From an uncultured Methanobrevibacter sp. (GTDB taxonomy: Archaea; Methanobacteriota; Methanobacteria; Methanobacteriales; Methanobacteriaceae): DNA of 64,000 nt. Under the pieces are notes generated by a model. The model saw nothing but the letters and a program-made list of their open reading frames with translations, was not told the origin of the DNA and ran no database searches. The translations under genes were made by a program, and so were the position numbers. Where the stretch lies: contig ONSJ01000005.1 in NCBI GenBank assembly GCA_900320515.1, positions 1 to 64,000 of the forward strand. The letters are read 5' to 3'. Below are positions 52,458 through 61,117 of this stretch, piece after piece (the stretch's first letter is position 1; each line of letters starts with the position of its first letter).

Positions 52458-54027
52458 CAAAGTTATTTTGTCTGAAAAGATATTTAAATGAATCCGGCAG
52501 GAACCTGTCATTTTTCACGAACTCGGAAATTCTGGAATCTATGAAATAGGTGACGCAGTAGTCGTCCTCAAACCTCATTCCCCTTCCGTAGGTCTGAACC
52601 AGGGCAAGGGAGGTCTTGTAGTCATACCAGTCCCCGTCGGCGTTTGCCCTCATCATTATCTGCTTGTCTCCCAAATCGGGATATGGCAATTTATAGATTA
52701 TCTGAAATCTGCACAAATCTCCCGGCAGGTCAACGCCCTCATTCATCGAAGGCGAAACAAGGACGAGAGGTTCTGTTGAGCCTTTGAATTTCTCAAGCTG
52801 CTCGGCACGGTTTTGGGTGTTGTGCTCCATCAGCCTTGAGTCATTGAGGTTGTCTATCAGGTAGTCCTTGCAGGATTTGCTTACGGTGTGTATGATTCCC
52901 TTTTCGTTTTTATGCCTTTCCAAAATGGACCTTATGGCGTCAAGGGTTTTTGGGGCATTGTCGTTTATGCATTTGCGGGACATGTCATACTCTCCAAGGG
53001 ATTTGACGGGATTTCTACTGAGGTCAAATGGCGATTTTCGCCTTATCGGATAGATTTCATCCTCGCTTATCCCCAGGCATTTTGAAAAGAATTTCCAGTC
53101 AAGGACGGATGCGCTCATGAATATGCAGACCTCACCGTACTCAAGAAGGGTGTTTTTGGCATACCTGTCAACCTTCAGGGGCTTGAACTCGAGAATCTCA
53201 TAGTCACTGTTGTAGTCAAAAACCCAGCTGTAGGGGTCATAGGCGATGTTTTCTATGAACCGGTTGCAGTCGCTTATCTCCCTTTTAATGAATGCGATCT
53301 TTTCCGCCAAATGGGGCTTTTTGACATCCTTGATTCTTTCAAGCTCCTTGAGATATTTCTCCCGCACCTCCTGAATGAACATGAGCCAGACGTCATAGTC
53401 CCCGTTTTCAAGCTCATAAAGCATTGCGTCCGTAATGTCCAATTTCAGATAATTTGAAAGGTCACTTAATGAAAACTCAAGCTTCAGCTGGCTCATTATG
53501 ACATTTTCAAGGTTGTGGGCCTCATCGCAAATCAGGAGTTGCCTCTTTTTAAAATCTCCGACATAGTTGAGTTCCAGAAACATGTAATGGTAGTTTGAGA
53601 TGACGGTTTTCGAATTGAGTGCCCTGTGCTTTTGGATGTAGTAGTCGCAGTCTGTTTTCGGGTTTTCGCAGGCCTCCTCTCCTGCTATGCATCTTCCCTC
53701 GTCGCATGTAAGCTCCATGTCCTTTCGGCACTGGAAGTTTCCCCTTCCCTTCACAAGGCAGATATTGCTGAAATCCTCGATGTACTGGTCCTGCAGCTGC
53801 TTTGTGACGGTCAGTATATATGAATTCTCATATATTGATGAGAGCGTGGCGGCGATGGCGGATTTTCCGGTTCCCGTTCCCGCCTCTAGGACTATATATC
53901 GATAGCCCCGGCTGACTGCATCGACTATCTCAGAAATGGTTTCAAGCTGGTCCGGCCTCGGGCTTTTGAAGGGGAAATGCCTTTCGGCCTCCGGCCTGAT
54001 TTTCGAATATTCGCTGTACTGCCACAT
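52450..54027 (-). CDS. DinG/XPD-family Fe-S helicase
   Basis: 525 residues. SPRPDQLETISEIV Q-motif-like start, Walker A EAGTGTGKSAI (~49-55), four cysteines of an Fe-S domain between ~100 and 135 (FQCRKDMELTCDEGRCIAGEEACENPKTDC), DEAH box ICDEAHN (~167), and C-terminal motifs VLVSPSMNEGVDLPGD and QTYGRGMRFEDD. A 5'-to-3' DNA helicase of superfamily 2. In this operon it may process nucleic acid in defence or repair. It shares translation coupling with an SseB-like gene. Confidence 0.9.
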   Translation of the reverse strand: MWQYSEYSKIRPEAERHFPFKSPRPDQLETISEIVDAVSRGYRYIVLEAGTGTGKSAIAATLSSIYENSYILTVTKQLQDQYIEDFSNICLVKGRGNFQCRKDMELTCDEGRCIAGEEACENPKTDCDYYIQKHRALNSKTVISNYHYMFLELNYVGDFKKRQLLICDEAHNLENVIMSQLKLEFSLSDLSNYLKLDITDAMLYELENGDYDVWLMFIQEVREKYLKELERIKDVKKPHLAEKIAFIKREISDCNRFIENIAYDPYSWVFDYNSDYEILEFKPLKVDRYAKNTLLEYGEVCIFMSASVLDWKFFSKCLGISEDEIYPIRRKSPFDLSRNPVKSLGEYDMSRKCINDNAPKTLDAIRSILERHKNEKGIIHTVSKSCKDYLIDNLNDSRLMEHNTQNRAEQLEKFKGSTEPLVLVSPSMNEGVDLPGDLCRFQIIYKLPYPDLGDKQIMMRANADGDWYDYKTSLALVQTYGRGMRFEDDYCVTYFIDSRISEFVKNDRFLPDSFKYLFRQNNFDD

Positions 54028-54082
54028 TGGTTAAATCTTGTCAGCGGATAGTATTTAAATATTGCCAGAGAGCATTTGAAAA

Positions 54083-55150
54083 CTAATCATAGTCCCTGAC
54101 GGAATCGATGAGATTATCCATCTCGCCTATAAGGTCGTCGACATCCTCTTGTGTGGTTATGTTGTCGCTTACGATAAGCTCGCTTGAAAGGCGGTCCATC
54201 TTGTCTATGATTTCATTGAGAATCTTTATTTTCACTTCGATTTCAGAGGCGATTCTCTCGGAGTATTCATCGGCAAGGCTTATCATGGTATATGCGGAAT
54301 CCCTGTGCTTTTCAAAGAGCTTTGCTGACTTGTCAACGCCTGATATGAATCTGGTGTATGTCAATTGCGGCGGCTCGAAGCGCTTGGCTATGAGGTCACG
54401 CGCTGACTTCTGCTTTGACTGGAAGCGCTTGTTCAGGTCATCCAGCTGGAGCTGGTAGTCAAGGTATTCTGGAATGATGTTGGGCCTTTGCGCAACGCTT
54501 TCGACCTTTGGAGTTTCCTTTATTTCCTTTTTCGGCTTTTTTTTAGGAAGCTCAGGCTTGACGTCTGAGTCTCTGCCAATAAGCTTGTGGAGTGCAAAGC
54601 CTATCGCAAGGGTCGGAATCTCAAGGATAAGACCCAGAATTATTGCGGTGAAAAGGACCATTGTATTGTATGTCACAAGTCCCACTGCCAGTCCGAAAAG
54701 GAATACGATAAATGAGATTATCTTTGTCTTGGAAAGGACATAACCTCCGTTTCGGGTCTGCCAGAAAAACATCAGATGCTTCAGGTCCACAAGAAGTCCG
54801 TAATCGTTGTATCTGATCTTGTTGATTGGCGGGTCTCCCTTGAATCTGTGGAGTATGAATCCAAGAAGGAAGGTTATGAGTCCGGATACTGTCCCCAAAA
54901 GCAATGCCACCGGATGGGGTGATGCGGCAAAGGAGAAGAGTGTGATGAAGAGAAACAATGCAATTCCTGAAAGCTTTGACTTTGAAAGCATGCTTCCCTG
55001 AGGATAGTTCCAGTAGAAAAGCTTATGAATCGCATCATCCTTGGGGGCTGCAAGCTCTGTGGCCCTTGTGAAAGTGCTGCATTTGCATGACGGGCAGAAG
55101 TTTGCCCCGTCGTCAACCTCATTTCCGCAGTTGTTACATATCTTTGACAT
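54083..55150 (-). CDS. Zinc-ribbon, four-helix membrane protein with a coiled-coil tail
   Basis: 355 residues. Zinc ribbon with C5, C8, C19 and C22, then two pairs of membrane helices (~58-100 and ~140-190), each preceded by a similar sequence (SKSKLSGIALFLFITLFSFA; SKTKIISFIVFLFGLAVGL), i.e. an internal repeat. A Lys/Pro linker and a helical C-terminus (~220-355) follow, of the XpaC/coiled-coil sort. It starts 2 bases after the AAA gene stop. It could anchor the AAA complex to the membrane. Confidence 0.7.
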   Translation of the reverse strand: MSKICNNCGNEVDDGANFCPSCKCSTFTRATELAAPKDDAIHKLFYWNYPQGSMLSKSKLSGIALFLFITLFSFAASPHPVALLLGTVSGLITFLLGFILHRFKGDPPINKIRYNDYGLLVDLKHLMFFWQTRNGGYVLSKTKIISFIVFLFGLAVGLVTYNTMVLFTAIILGLILEIPTLAIGFALHKLIGRDSDVKPELPKKKPKKEIKETPKVESVAQRPNIIPEYLDYQLQLDDLNKRFQSKQKSARDLIAKRFEPPQLTYTRFISGVDKSAKLFEKHRDSAYTMISLADEYSERIASEIEVKIKILNEIIDKMDRLSSELIVSDNITTQEDVDDLIGEMDNLIDSVRDYD

Positions 55151-55152
55151 AT

Positions 55153-56607
55153 CTATTCCTCAACTAAAAAATCCTCATATGTTAGCGTGTTCAGTTCCTC
55201 GTCGGTTATGTCTGTCTGTGGAGCGAGCCTGTTTGCCTGGGCGGTTATCACCTCTTCAAAGAAGTTCCTCACTGCCCTTCCGTTTGCGAAGTTGTCCGAT
55301 TTGTGCTCGCACATCCTTTCAAAGTACTGCCTCAGGTATTCCTTGGCTGCATCGTCGGGGGTTAGGTTGGCCTCGTCGCACATCAGCATGAAAATGTCGT
55401 AGAGCTCCTCTGCGGTGTAGTCCTCGAAGTAGATGAACTTGTTGAACCTTGACTCGAGACCGGGATTTGAGTGCAGGAAGCGCTCCATCAGCGCAGGATA
55501 TCCTGCAACGATGACGATCAAATCGTCACGGTTATCCTCCATGGCCTTAAGCAGAGTGTCGATGGCTTCCTTTCCGTAGTCGTTTTCGGATGTTGACGCA
55601 AGGGAATATGCCTCGTCGATAAAGAGTATTCCTCCCATTGCCTCATCGATTACTCCTTTTGTCTTTATTGCGGTCTGGCCGACGTATCCTCCAACAAGGC
55701 CTGACCTGTCGGTTTCGATGAGATGGCCCTTTGACAGCAATCCAATCTCATGATAGATTTTTGATAAAAGCCTTGCAACGGTTGTCTTTCCGGTTCCGGG
55801 GTTTCCGCTGAATACCAGATGAAGGCTCATTGCAGGCTGCTTTATGCCCCTTTCCTCCCTCAGCTTTCTTATCTGAACAAGGTTTATCAGTGAGTTGACA
55901 TCCTTTTTCACCTTTTCAAGGCCTATGAGCCTGTTGAGCTCATCGAGATATTCCTCAAGGGTGTGTGACTCTTCCTCACTGGGAGCGTCAAGGCCCTTCG
56001 GTATCCTGCATTCGGCACCGTCATCCTCAATGAGGTAGTCGCCGAGGCGATTTTCGAGCCTCTCGATATAATCGCAGTACTTTTCATAGACTTCGGGATT
56101 GAGCTCGCCGTCAACGGTCAAAAAGAAGTTTCCAAGAAACCTGTATGAGTCGAAAAGCTCGTTGCATGAGCGAACCCCTGTCATGTCGAACTGCCTTGCA
56201 AAAAGGTCAAGCTCATGAAGGCACTCGAATGATGCCGGCATCTCGTCGATTTCGGCATCTGCAAGCTTCATGATGTCCTCCTTTGTATAATAGGAAATCA
56301 GAAGCTCGTTTATGAAGTTGAGCTCGTTGTCTGTAATGACGCCGTCTCCAAGGCCAAGGAAGCTGAAGTACCTGAAAAGGTCATCGAGAACGACGACCTC
56401 AAGGGGCGCGTTCTGCTGGCTGATTTTCGGACAGTGCTCTTTCAGCAAATCTATATCCAATGTCCTGATTAAAAACAGCACACCTGAAAGATGGCTTTTG
56501 AGATAGTCAACCCCAAGCTTTTCGGTTTTTGAATTGCAGTTTGGACAGGTCATCTTTGAGTTGTCCAAAACCTTACCGCATTTTGTGCAAATAGTCCACT
56601 CCAACAT
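55153..56607 (-). CDS. CbxX/SpoVK-type AAA+ ATPase with zinc ribbon and TerB-like region
   Basis: 484 residues. Zinc ribbon (C7, C10, C21, C24), a middle helical region with FLGLGDGVITDNELNFINELL that resembles a TerB-like calcium/metal-binding fold, then the AAA domain with Walker A FSGNPGTGKTTVARLL (~266), GGYVGQTAIKTKGVIDEA, Walker B GGILFIDEAYSL (~326) and ESRFNKFIYF. Relatives act in type VII secretion (EccA), Rubisco activation and sporulation as protein-remodelling motors. Second gene of the SseB-AAA-membrane-helicase-SseB operon. Confidence 0.88.
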   Translation of the reverse strand: MLEWTICTKCGKVLDNSKMTCPNCNSKTEKLGVDYLKSHLSGVLFLIRTLDIDLLKEHCPKISQQNAPLEVVVLDDLFRYFSFLGLGDGVITDNELNFINELLISYYTKEDIMKLADAEIDEMPASFECLHELDLFARQFDMTGVRSCNELFDSYRFLGNFFLTVDGELNPEVYEKYCDYIERLENRLGDYLIEDDGAECRIPKGLDAPSEEESHTLEEYLDELNRLIGLEKVKKDVNSLINLVQIRKLREERGIKQPAMSLHLVFSGNPGTGKTTVARLLSKIYHEIGLLSKGHLIETDRSGLVGGYVGQTAIKTKGVIDEAMGGILFIDEAYSLASTSENDYGKEAIDTLLKAMEDNRDDLIVIVAGYPALMERFLHSNPGLESRFNKFIYFEDYTAEELYDIFMLMCDEANLTPDDAAKEYLRQYFERMCEHKSDNFANGRAVRNFFEEVITAQANRLAPQTDITDEELNTLTYEDFLVEE

Positions 56608-56655
56608 AATATACCTAAAAATAGTTATTGACCTGAAGGATTATATAAGTTGTGA

Positions 56656-57558
56656 TTATTCTATCGGAAATGCATATCTGGTGGCTTCGGCAAAATCGGT
56701 GTTGACCAGATCATCGTTTAGAAGTCGCAGTATGACCTGTCTTGGAACGTAATAGTCGTCGGTTCCGGGATTTATGATTATTCCGTCAAGGTCGTTTGAA
56801 AGTAGGAAGTGGAATACTGAATACTTGTTTGTCACCTGCACATAGTAGAAGAACTCCAGGTCCTCATGAAAGCTCACTATCGCATCGGTGTCCGTGTAGA
56901 CGGTTCCGTAGTGGTCCCTTCCGCTGTTTTTGGTGAATAATGTGAACGTGTCCGCCTCGTTTCTGTCGATGACACCGTCATGTGAAAACTCGCTCAGGTC
57001 CTTCTCGCTTACAACGACGTTTAGAAGGACTGAGTCAAGAAGAATCTTGGAGAGCTTATCGAACTTGTTGAAGTTGGAATCCTTGGAGATGAATCTTTTC
57101 AATTTTTCGTTTTTCTCGCTTAGGGCAATGTCTCTAAGTTTAATTCCGTCAAAGGCATTGTCGCTTTCAACCTTGCGGGTCAGCGGAATCTTGTTTAGAA
57201 CAACATTGTCTATGCAGAACTCATCGCTTCCAACGTCAATGAGAATTCCGTCAAAGCCGAAATCGTTGACCATCTTGATGTAGTATGCAATCTCATTTGG
57301 AAATGATTCGAATTCATCGGAATACTTCTTCAGCTCATCATTGCTTGTAAACAAGGGAATCAGACTTGTTCCGTCATCAACCTCTATATTGGGAAAGCTC
57401 AACTTCTCCCCGTCAAAAACAACCGGAATCAGCAACTCACAAACCTTAAGCTCCATCAAAAGGTTGAGGTACATGTCCTCGGGAGGCTTTGTGTTGTTTT
57501 TGTAAAAATTGCTAATCTCTGAAATCGATGATTTGAGATACTTGTTTGTAACAGTCAT
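56656..57558 (-). CDS. SseB-like protein, copy 2
   Basis: 300 residues, two SseB-like halves: TSLIPLFTSNDELKKYSDEF with FDGILIDVGSDEFCI, and YGTVYTDTD with LDGIIINPGTDDYYVPRQVI. Central region LRDIALSEKNEKLKRFI matches the same segment in copies 1 and 4 (LKDTRNEELERFI, LRDSMDNAELEDFL). First gene of the operon; the AAA ATPase follows after 48 bases. Divergent from the winged-helix gene at 57683, which could regulate it. Confidence 0.75.
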   Translation of the reverse strand: MTVTNKYLKSSISEISNFYKNNTKPPEDMYLNLLMELKVCELLIPVVFDGEKLSFPNIEVDDGTSLIPLFTSNDELKKYSDEFESFPNEIAYYIKMVNDFGFDGILIDVGSDEFCIDNVVLNKIPLTRKVESDNAFDGIKLRDIALSEKNEKLKRFISKDSNFNKFDKLSKILLDSVLLNVVVSEKDLSEFSHDGVIDRNEADTFTLFTKNSGRDHYGTVYTDTDAIVSFHEDLEFFYYVQVTNKYSVFHFLLSNDLDGIIINPGTDDYYVPRQVILRLLNDDLVNTDFAEATRYAFPIE

Positions 57559-57682
57559 TATACTTATTATATCGCTTTAAGTATTTAAAAATATTTTTGT
57601 TAATAAACGCAATAAAGTGAAAAGAAACTCGAAAGAACGTCGAAAAAATCCAAGTCTTAAATAGCAAATAAAAAGAAATAAC

Positions 57683-57982
57683 ATGAAAATCAAGCCCACA
57701 GAAGACGAGATATGGGGAAATATCGGATACATCAAGATTTCGCAGTCACGCTACAAGACCCTCAAATGCCTCAGCAGAGAAAACCTCATGCCGACAGAAA
57801 TTTCCAAAAGGACAAGGCTGACTTCCGCCCAAGTTTCAGTGGCCCTCAAGGACATGAAAAAGAAAAGGATTGTCAGATGCATGAACGAAGAGGCCGCAAA
57901 GGGCAGGATTTACCAGTGCACCGAATTGGGTTTAATGATTATTGAAACACTTGAGAAAACCAGCTTCAATCCCGAAGACTAG
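57683..57982 (+). CDS. Small winged-helix regulator, paralog of 33141-33401
   Basis: 99 residues: MPTEISKRTRLTSAQVSVALKDMKKKRIVRCMNEEAAKGRIYQCTELG, a compact wHTH with a basic wing. Starts about 125 bases from, and divergent to, the SseB/AAA operon. The 3' end overlaps the next gene by 4 bases, convergent. A local regulator of the operon is the simplest reading. Confidence 0.85.
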   Translation: MKIKPTEDEIWGNIGYIKISQSRYKTLKCLSRENLMPTEISKRTRLTSAQVSVALKDMKKKRIVRCMNEEAAKGRIYQCTELGLMIIETLEKTSFNPED

Positions 57983-58686
57983 TCAAGAACCTCACGTCCG
58001 CAGTCCGGACAGAAAACGGAATCAGGATCTATTTTTGCTCCGCAGTTTGTGCAGTAGACGTCATCGCTGTATATGACTGCCTTTCTTGCCTCAAGCTCCT
58101 CGGCTGAAATTTCACCCTGCTCAAAGAGATTCTGCAGTTCCAGAAGGGCGTCAATCTCATCATAGTCCTGGTTTTCGATGTTGTCCTCAAGGATTTCCTT
58201 AAGGGGCACCGCATTGTTCTCGTTTATTTCAAAGATGATTTCATCATCATCTGCGGTGGTGATTTTGAATGTTTTTTTGGACCAGCTTCCCTCATCTATT
58301 TCTATTTCAATCATCTCGGAGTAGGGAATTTCCAAATCTGTCTTATCTATTGTGATTCGGTCATGGTGAAGTATGAGGTCGGTGCCGATGGTCTTGTCAT
58401 CCTCCCTGATGTTGATCCATACCTTGCGCTCGGTGAATATGATTTCCTTTTGCCTTCTGATTGATGCAAGCCTGTGGTTTATGGAGTCAACGGAACCTTC
58501 AAACTCTTCAATGAGCTCTTCAGTGATTTCATCCTCATTGATGTCTATGTTTTTTGCCTTCAAAAACTTTAAGAATACCTTGTTTGGAGAACCCATGATG
58601 TTGAGAAGGTCATGCTCCTCCAGAAGCTCCTTGTTCCTGTCAAGGGTGTCGAATGAGGAATTCTTGAAAATGTTTTTAAGCTCCAT
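57979..58686 (-). CDS. PH-like/SHOCT/zinc-ribbon protein
   Basis: 235 residues. N-terminal helices, then a beta-rich part (TDLILHHDRITIDKTDLEIPYSEMIEIEI) that looks like a bacterial PH-type domain. A SHOCT-like segment follows (LLELQNLFEQGEISAEELEARKAVIYS), then a C-terminal zinc ribbon (YCTNCGAKIDPDSVFCPDCGREV). SHOCT and PH domains link to membrane and oligomer assembly in stress proteins. No catalytic motif seen. Confidence 0.75.
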   Translation of the reverse strand: MELKNIFKNSSFDTLDRNKELLEEHDLLNIMGSPNKVFLKFLKAKNIDINEDEITEELIEEFEGSVDSINHRLASIRRQKEIIFTERKVWINIREDDKTIGTDLILHHDRITIDKTDLEIPYSEMIEIEIDEGSWSKKTFKITTADDDEIIFEINENNAVPLKEILEDNIENQDYDEIDALLELQNLFEQGEISAEELEARKAVIYSDDVYCTNCGAKIDPDSVFCPDCGREVLD

Positions 58687-58723
58687 GATAATAGTATGTA
58701 AGGCGAGATTAATAAATTTTATT

Positions 58724-59608
58724 TCATGAAATCACTTCGGCAATGAGATAATCCTGCATGAAGACAAAGAGTATCCTAGCCCTTGTCCTTTCCCCAAACG
58801 TGCCCCAGATTTCACTTGCTGATTTTGCCTCATCAATCATGGTGTATGTGCTGTTTGCAACGTATCCCACGGTTTTTGCGTTGAACTCGACCCGTATGGC
58901 ATTGCTGTCATGCTCATTATCGGGCTCCTTTACCAAATCAACTATTGCTCCCTTTTCAGTCGGTGCCAAGTAGCCGTAGTGGTTGCGCCCGGCAATGCAC
59001 ACAAGAGGGTTTCTTGTCTCATCAATGATTTTAGACTGGCTTTCAAACTCATCCACCTTATCGTACTGCCGGTTTGCAAGCATGTTGCAGATGTAGGTTT
59101 CGCGCTTTTTTCCCATCAGCGCAAGGATGCGGGCCTTTGTTCTGAAGAATTCACATCTGTCATCCTCATCCCCGGTCAGCTTCAGAGCCTGGTTTAGCTT
59201 ATCCAGGGCTGATTGATAGTCCTGTGAATACTTGTCCTGCCAGGCCATCCTTTCAAGAAGCCTTGCCTTGTTGTCTTTTATATACTGGGCGTCCGTATTG
59301 CCAAGGGCCAAATCATAATACCTGAGGGCCTCATCATACCTGCCCATATCCTCAAGGATGATTGCCTTGACGTTGAGGACTTTCCAGTGCTTAGAGTATT
59401 CAAGGGCCCTGTTTATCACATTAAGGGCATCCTGATACTGGCCGTTTTCTCGAAGAGCCCATGCCTCCGCCCTCAATTGATGGGCTTTTGAAACCCTGTT
59501 GGGCTTTTGCTCTTCCTCCTCATCCTGAAGGTATCCCATGTACGGAATGTCCGGGACACCTACATGGTCTCCCCAGTCGGCGGGGTCTCCCACATGCCAT
59601 TCATCCAT
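58724..59608 (-). CDS. TPR protein with a C-terminal HIRAN domain
   Basis: 294 residues from ATG 59608 (AGGTGA is placed for it; the GTG at 59617 overlaps that site). Tetratricopeptide repeats at ~40-180 (AWALRENGQYQDALNVINRALEYS, AIILEDMGRYDEALRYYDLALGN). The HIRAN domain follows at ~205-270: CIAGRNHYGYLAPTEKGAIVDLVKEPDNEHDSNAIRV. HIRAN domains bind 3' ends of single-stranded DNA in helicases such as HLTF. Here it is joined to a scaffold rather than a helicase. Begins 14 bases after a VapB-like gene. Confidence 0.85.
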   Translation of the reverse strand: MDEWHVGDPADWGDHVGVPDIPYMGYLQDEEEEQKPNRVSKAHQLRAEAWALRENGQYQDALNVINRALEYSKHWKVLNVKAIILEDMGRYDEALRYYDLALGNTDAQYIKDNKARLLERMAWQDKYSQDYQSALDKLNQALKLTGDEDDRCEFFRTKARILALMGKKRETYICNMLANRQYDKVDEFESQSKIIDETRNPLVCIAGRNHYGYLAPTEKGAIVDLVKEPDNEHDSNAIRVEFNAKTVGYVANSTYTMIDEAKSASEIWGTFGERTRARILFVFMQDYLIAEVIS

Positions 59609-59622
59609 TATTCTCACCTGAA

Positions 59623-59829
59623 TTAATCAAGACCCAATGCCTCATTCACTTCCTTTAAATACTCTTCAGAATGATATCTTCTGAATTTTTCCTCATCAAC
59701 ATTATCTCCCATCAATCCACGATTAATATAATTCCACATTAACCTGTTTAATGAGATATGCAATTCCTGGGCCTTCTTTTCAAGCATTTTTTTAAGTTTT
59801 TCATTTTTAATTTCATAATCAACAAGCAT
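59623..59829 (-). CDS. Second small antitoxin-like protein, downstream of VapC
   Basis: 68 residues with a ribbon-helix-helix-like stretch (LKKMLEKKAQELHISLNRLMWNYINRG). GGTGGGAT before the ATG is a good ribosome site. It lies 12 bases after VapC and before the HIRAN gene. It may be an extra antitoxin or an orphan that lost its toxin. VapBC modules normally have the antitoxin first. Confidence 0.6.
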   Translation of the reverse strand: MLVDYEIKNEKLKKMLEKKAQELHISLNRLMWNYINRGLMGDNVDEEKFRRYHSEEYLKEVNEALGLD

Positions 59830-59841
59830 ATTATCCCACCC

Positions 59842-60237
59842 CTAAATTGCTGAAATAACATCATATTTTCCAATTTTTTTAAAACCGCCATCAAATGAAA
59901 CAATCCTATTGATACCCATACTCATCATTGTCTGAATAATAGTGCAATCACTGTAATTAATGGAATTATTGAACCAACCATTAATCTCCAAAGATTTCAA
60001 ATAATCTTCATCAGATAATTGGATGACTATATTGTTTACATGTAAATCATCCCAAAGTTGTTTTACATCATCCTTTTTTCCAACAGACCGATTTAATGTT
60101 TCAACAAGAACGGTCGTATTTACCACAGTCGATTCATCAGCATAATTGAGATAATTCTCAATTTCTATAGCATCTTCATGATTATCATCTTTTTTATCCA
60201 TCAAACCGATGAAATAACCACTATCCAAAAAAATCAT
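59842..60237 (-). CDS. PIN-domain ribonuclease toxin (VapC-like), second
   Basis: 131 residues from ATG 60237, with GGGAGG upstream. PIN residues: MIFLDSGYFIG (Asp5), VVNTTVLVETLN (Glu), SINYSDCTII (Asp) and SFDGGF (Asp). Follows the 91-residue antitoxin by 15 bases. Family and length as VapC, a probable tRNA or mRNA cleaving toxin. Confidence 0.85.
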   Translation of the reverse strand: MIFLDSGYFIGLMDKKDDNHEDAIEIENYLNYADESTVVNTTVLVETLNRSVGKKDDVKQLWDDLHVNNIVIQLSDEDYLKSLEINGWFNNSINYSDCTIIQTMMSMGINRIVSFDGGFKKIGKYDVISAI

Positions 60238-60252
60238 GAATAAACCTCCCAA

Positions 60253-60528
60253 CTATTCATCAGAATCACTCCACCTATCTATAAAAACACTGAAATCATG
60301 TTTTTTAATTGGAATTCCATTTTTCCTATCCTTTTCTAAAGCTTTTCTACTCATTTCAAGCAATTCTTCTTTGGTGTATTCAGGAGGTTCGAAATAATTA
60401 TCAGTGAACAGTTCCCTTCTAAGATACCTATCAATCAGCTCTTCAACAGAGATGTTTAATATATCAGATTTTTCTTTTAATTGTGCCTCTATCATTTCAT
60501 CACCAATAACAGTTTTTTTATCAGACAT
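60253..60528 (-). CDS. Antitoxin-like protein before VapC
   Basis: 91 residues; N-terminal IEAQLKEKSDILNISVEELIDRYLRREL is a ribbon-helix-helix-type dimerisation segment, followed by an acidic, likely flexible C-terminus that would wrap the PIN toxin. First gene of the antitoxin-toxin-antitoxin run. Confidence 0.7.
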   Translation of the reverse strand: MSDKKTVIGDEMIEAQLKEKSDILNISVEELIDRYLRRELFTDNYFEPPEYTKEELLEMSRKALEKDRKNGIPIKKHDFSVFIDRWSDSDE

Positions 60529-60881
60529 CTTAACACCTCATAATCATTAATTAATTTAATCTATGGAGGTTATTAAACTTATTGAATTACCAATCATGAG
60601 ATTTGAAGTTCATTTACAATTGAAATGAAACCTAAATATCCAATAATTACTCAAATAATATTATGAAATTAATAGTATATAAAATTTTCCAATCCTTAAA
60701 AATATAAAAAAAGAATATATGAGTTTAAATCAACCAATATAGGTTAAAACTATTTGTTTTTTAAAAATAAAAGATAAAAAGTTAAATTTCAAATGTAAAA
60801 TTTATTTAAAAAAAAGTTGGTTCAGATGAAGCGGAAATTCCAATCCCAAATTTGGACATTCCAACAGCACCGACCTCAACT
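60529..60881. other. AT-rich spacer
   Basis: 353 bases with no convincing gene. AT-rich repeats of TTAAT/AATATA type, probably holding the promoter of the toxin module (TTAATTTAATC near 60550 on the minus strand) and the terminator of the zinc-ribbon operon. Nothing else recognised. Confidence 0.4.
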
Positions 60882-60986
60882 TCATTCTTCCCATTCGTCA
60901 AAGTCAAAGTCCGGGTCGAATCCGCAGTTTTCGCAGTACGGTTCGAAATCGGACAGTACAGATCCGCATCTTGGACATGTCTTCAT
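60882..60986 (-). CDS. 34-residue zinc-ribbon microprotein
   Basis: ATG 60986 to TGA 60882-60884: MKTCPRCGSVLSDFEPYCEN, then CG and an acidic end (FDPDFDFDEWEE). Two CxxC pairs for one zinc ion. GGTGATGAT precedes the start and overlaps the previous gene's stop by design (8-base gap). Last gene of the operon. Confidence 0.6.
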   Translation of the reverse strand: MKTCPRCGSVLSDFEPYCENCGFDPDFDFDEWEE

Positions 60987-60994
60987 ATCATCAC

Positions 60995-61108
60995 CTATCC
61001 GTAGTTTTCGCCTACCCATCCGTAGTTGACATCCGGTGAGCAGCCGCAGTATTCGCATTCTTCACAATAATCGTCGTTTAACTCTCCGCAGTTAGGGCAT
61101 TCCCACAT
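60995..61108 (-). CDS. 37-residue cysteine-rich zinc-ribbon microprotein
   Basis: ATG 61108 (AGGTGA upstream) to TAG 60995-60997: MWECPNCGELNDDYCEECEY, then CGCS and a Gly/Tyr end. Seven cysteines in 24 residues suggest tight zinc binding. Starts 9 bases after the 61-residue gene. Confidence 0.6.
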   Translation of the reverse strand: MWECPNCGELNDDYCEECEYCGCSPDVNYGWVGENYG

Positions 61109-61117
61109 GTTTTCACC

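Noticed and set aside
60817-61029. Plus-strand 70-residue open frame
   Set aside because: It is the shadow of the minus-strand zinc-ribbon microproteins, which have ribosome sites and CxxC pairs.
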